Part shown: piece by piece, positions 62,992 through 64,000 of the stretch
How the letters are laid out: each line of letters opens with the position of its first letter
Position numbering within the stretch: position 1 is the stretch's first letter
Source: Symsagittifera roscoffensis
Taxonomy: Eukaryota > Xenacoelomorpha > Acoela > Convolutidae
NCBI RefSeq assembly: GCF_963678635.1
Contig: NC_087071.1
Span: 6,897,624-6,961,623 of the forward strand
Direction: 5' to 3'
DNA length: 64,000 nt
Notes under the pieces: model-generated
The model's input: only the letters and a program-made list of their open reading frames with translations
What the model was told of the DNA's origin: nothing
Database searches by the model: none
Made by a program: the position numbers and the translations under genes

Positions 62992-64000
62992 AATCTTGTG
63001 GCTTGGTTTTACTTTGTGGTTCAGATTCACAACTTCGAAAAGATAGTGTTTCGAGTAGTTACAATGTTGTATCCAATGTTCTAATAATTCATTTACAAGG
63101 TTGGATTCACTTTGAAAAAACGCTTATGTCATCCAAAGTGGAAGTCTTTGCAATGAAGTGGGGTGGGAAGGTTAAACTGTTTTTTTTAGATGTAGTTGTT
63201 ATATTTCGATTGCGTCGGGGATGAATATGTTGTCTGTCAATTGAACTTGTTGGGTTCTGATTTTGACTCTATTGTCTTGCTCTGTTAAAGTCTTTCTGTA
63301 GTGAGGGGTAATTGACATATGTTGAATCATAATATGGTTCACTTAGGAGTGTGTAACGATTTGCTGGTGTCAGTGGTTCTGATAGTGATGCGTGTCTTCC
63401 TTCAAAGGTGTAGGGGTTTTCTACATAGAATATACGAGTGGATGATTGGGGTTGCATTGTGTGACTTGATGTAGGTGTTGTTTGGAGATCTTGGGGTGGG
63501 TTGGTAGGTCGCGAAATTTTGATGTTAATTAGATTAGCAATTTTGAAAATCCTTCTTTATTTTTGTTGATGTATTACTTAATTTTCTGTTTCCGATAATA
63601 TTCTTCAGCAAAAACGATGATAAGATAAATTGCTAGTACAATAAAAATGATTGCTTTCTTGATACAGTTAAAAAATGTCAAAATCATAGATTCGCAGAAT
63701 ACTATCTTGGAATTGAACCATACTGCTCCAAGTACTTTTTTCCATACTAGTGAATGAAAATGTGCTTCATTGATAATTTTGTAGTCTGGGTTTTTCATTT
63801 CAAGATGTAAAAGATTCTTCCGTTATTCGGGTTTTGACCTGGTGGAATCTCGAACACTCGTTGGTATTGATTAGAATTATTGAGACGTGGAGGTAAGTTT
63901 ACATTACTTCTTAACACTTGTGGTGTGTTTTTGGTTCTTAATCCAAAATCTTTTTTCCCTAAATCTAATCTATACAGGTCTGTTTGAGACTCATGTTCAA
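62992..64000 (-). repeat. Second copy of the gag-pol-deleted family B unit (runs off window)
   Basis: Nearly identical to 57,340-58,348 at a constant offset of 5,652 bases. It carries the AUG-less ORF homologue (63,269-63,457), an intact small membrane ORF (63,574-63,798) and the start of the leader frame. It continues past the window end at the primer-binding region, so another LTR-like block is expected just outside. Confidence 0.8.

Overview
The window is AT-rich, repeat-dense DNA from an invertebrate animal genome assembly, with a 200-base gap at 15,818-16,017. I see no tRNA, rRNA or CRISPR, and no host gene I can name. The recognisable genes belong to LTR retrotransposons of the Ty3/gypsy (Metaviridae) group. 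The rest is satellite DNA, MITE-like inverted repeats and simple repeats. The sequence does not fix the phylum; nematodes and arthropods both carry elements of this kind.

Region 1-5,800 holds no supported gene: a C17 run, a possible MITE, a 0.9 kb inverted-repeat element (2,590-3,514) and one copy of a dispersed repeat of about 520 bp (3,785-4,303; second copy 21,281-21,807). Region 5,801-15,281 is an old, heavily broken plus-strand Ty3/gypsy element: gag, RT and RNase H relics, then three tandem copies of its integrase/3' end, two of which have lost the integrase core. Region 16,493-18,660 is a satellite with a higher-order repeat of 1,036 bp made of related monomers of about 300 bp.

The centrepiece is a minus-strand element at 22,089-40,950, called element A here. 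It is about 18.9 kb long, which is large for an LTR retrotransposon, and its two 410-bp LTRs differ at only 3 positions, so it inserted recently. In transcriptional order it has: 5' LTR, primer-binding site, leader ORF, a 1 kb leader with 60-bp repeats, a small very basic ORF0, a 1,342-aa Gag-protease, pol in the -1 frame (RT, RNase H, integrase), two tiny hydrophobic ORFs, a 375-codon reading frame with no AUG, an Env-like glycoprotein with a signal peptide, a Ser/Thr/Pro-rich ORF, an unknown ORF3, a 77-nt intron starting 3 nt after the ORF3 stop, and the 3' LTR. Three downstream frames begin at the same kind of junction, an in-frame TAA followed by AAG inside a CTTTT...AAAAG inverted repeat, and have no AUG near their start. 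This points to an unusual expression mechanism (readthrough, splicing or non-AUG reinitiation). A few other lesions (an RT/RNase H frameshift, a TGA in integrase, an A8 frameshift in env, a frameshift in ORF3) suggest that this copy itself is not active.

From 51,735 to the window end lie diverged relatives (family B) in the same orientation, arranged as a tandem array that appears to share LTRs. One unit has lost gag-pol altogether but keeps homologues of the leader ORF, the small membrane ORF and the AUG-less ORF. The A/B comparison is the best evidence that the unusual small ORFs are genuine element genes. Between the two families lie an old Ty3/gypsy pol relic (42,540-44,060), a head-to-head MITE palindrome (46,461-47,079) and an unidentified coding-like stretch (48,830-51,120).
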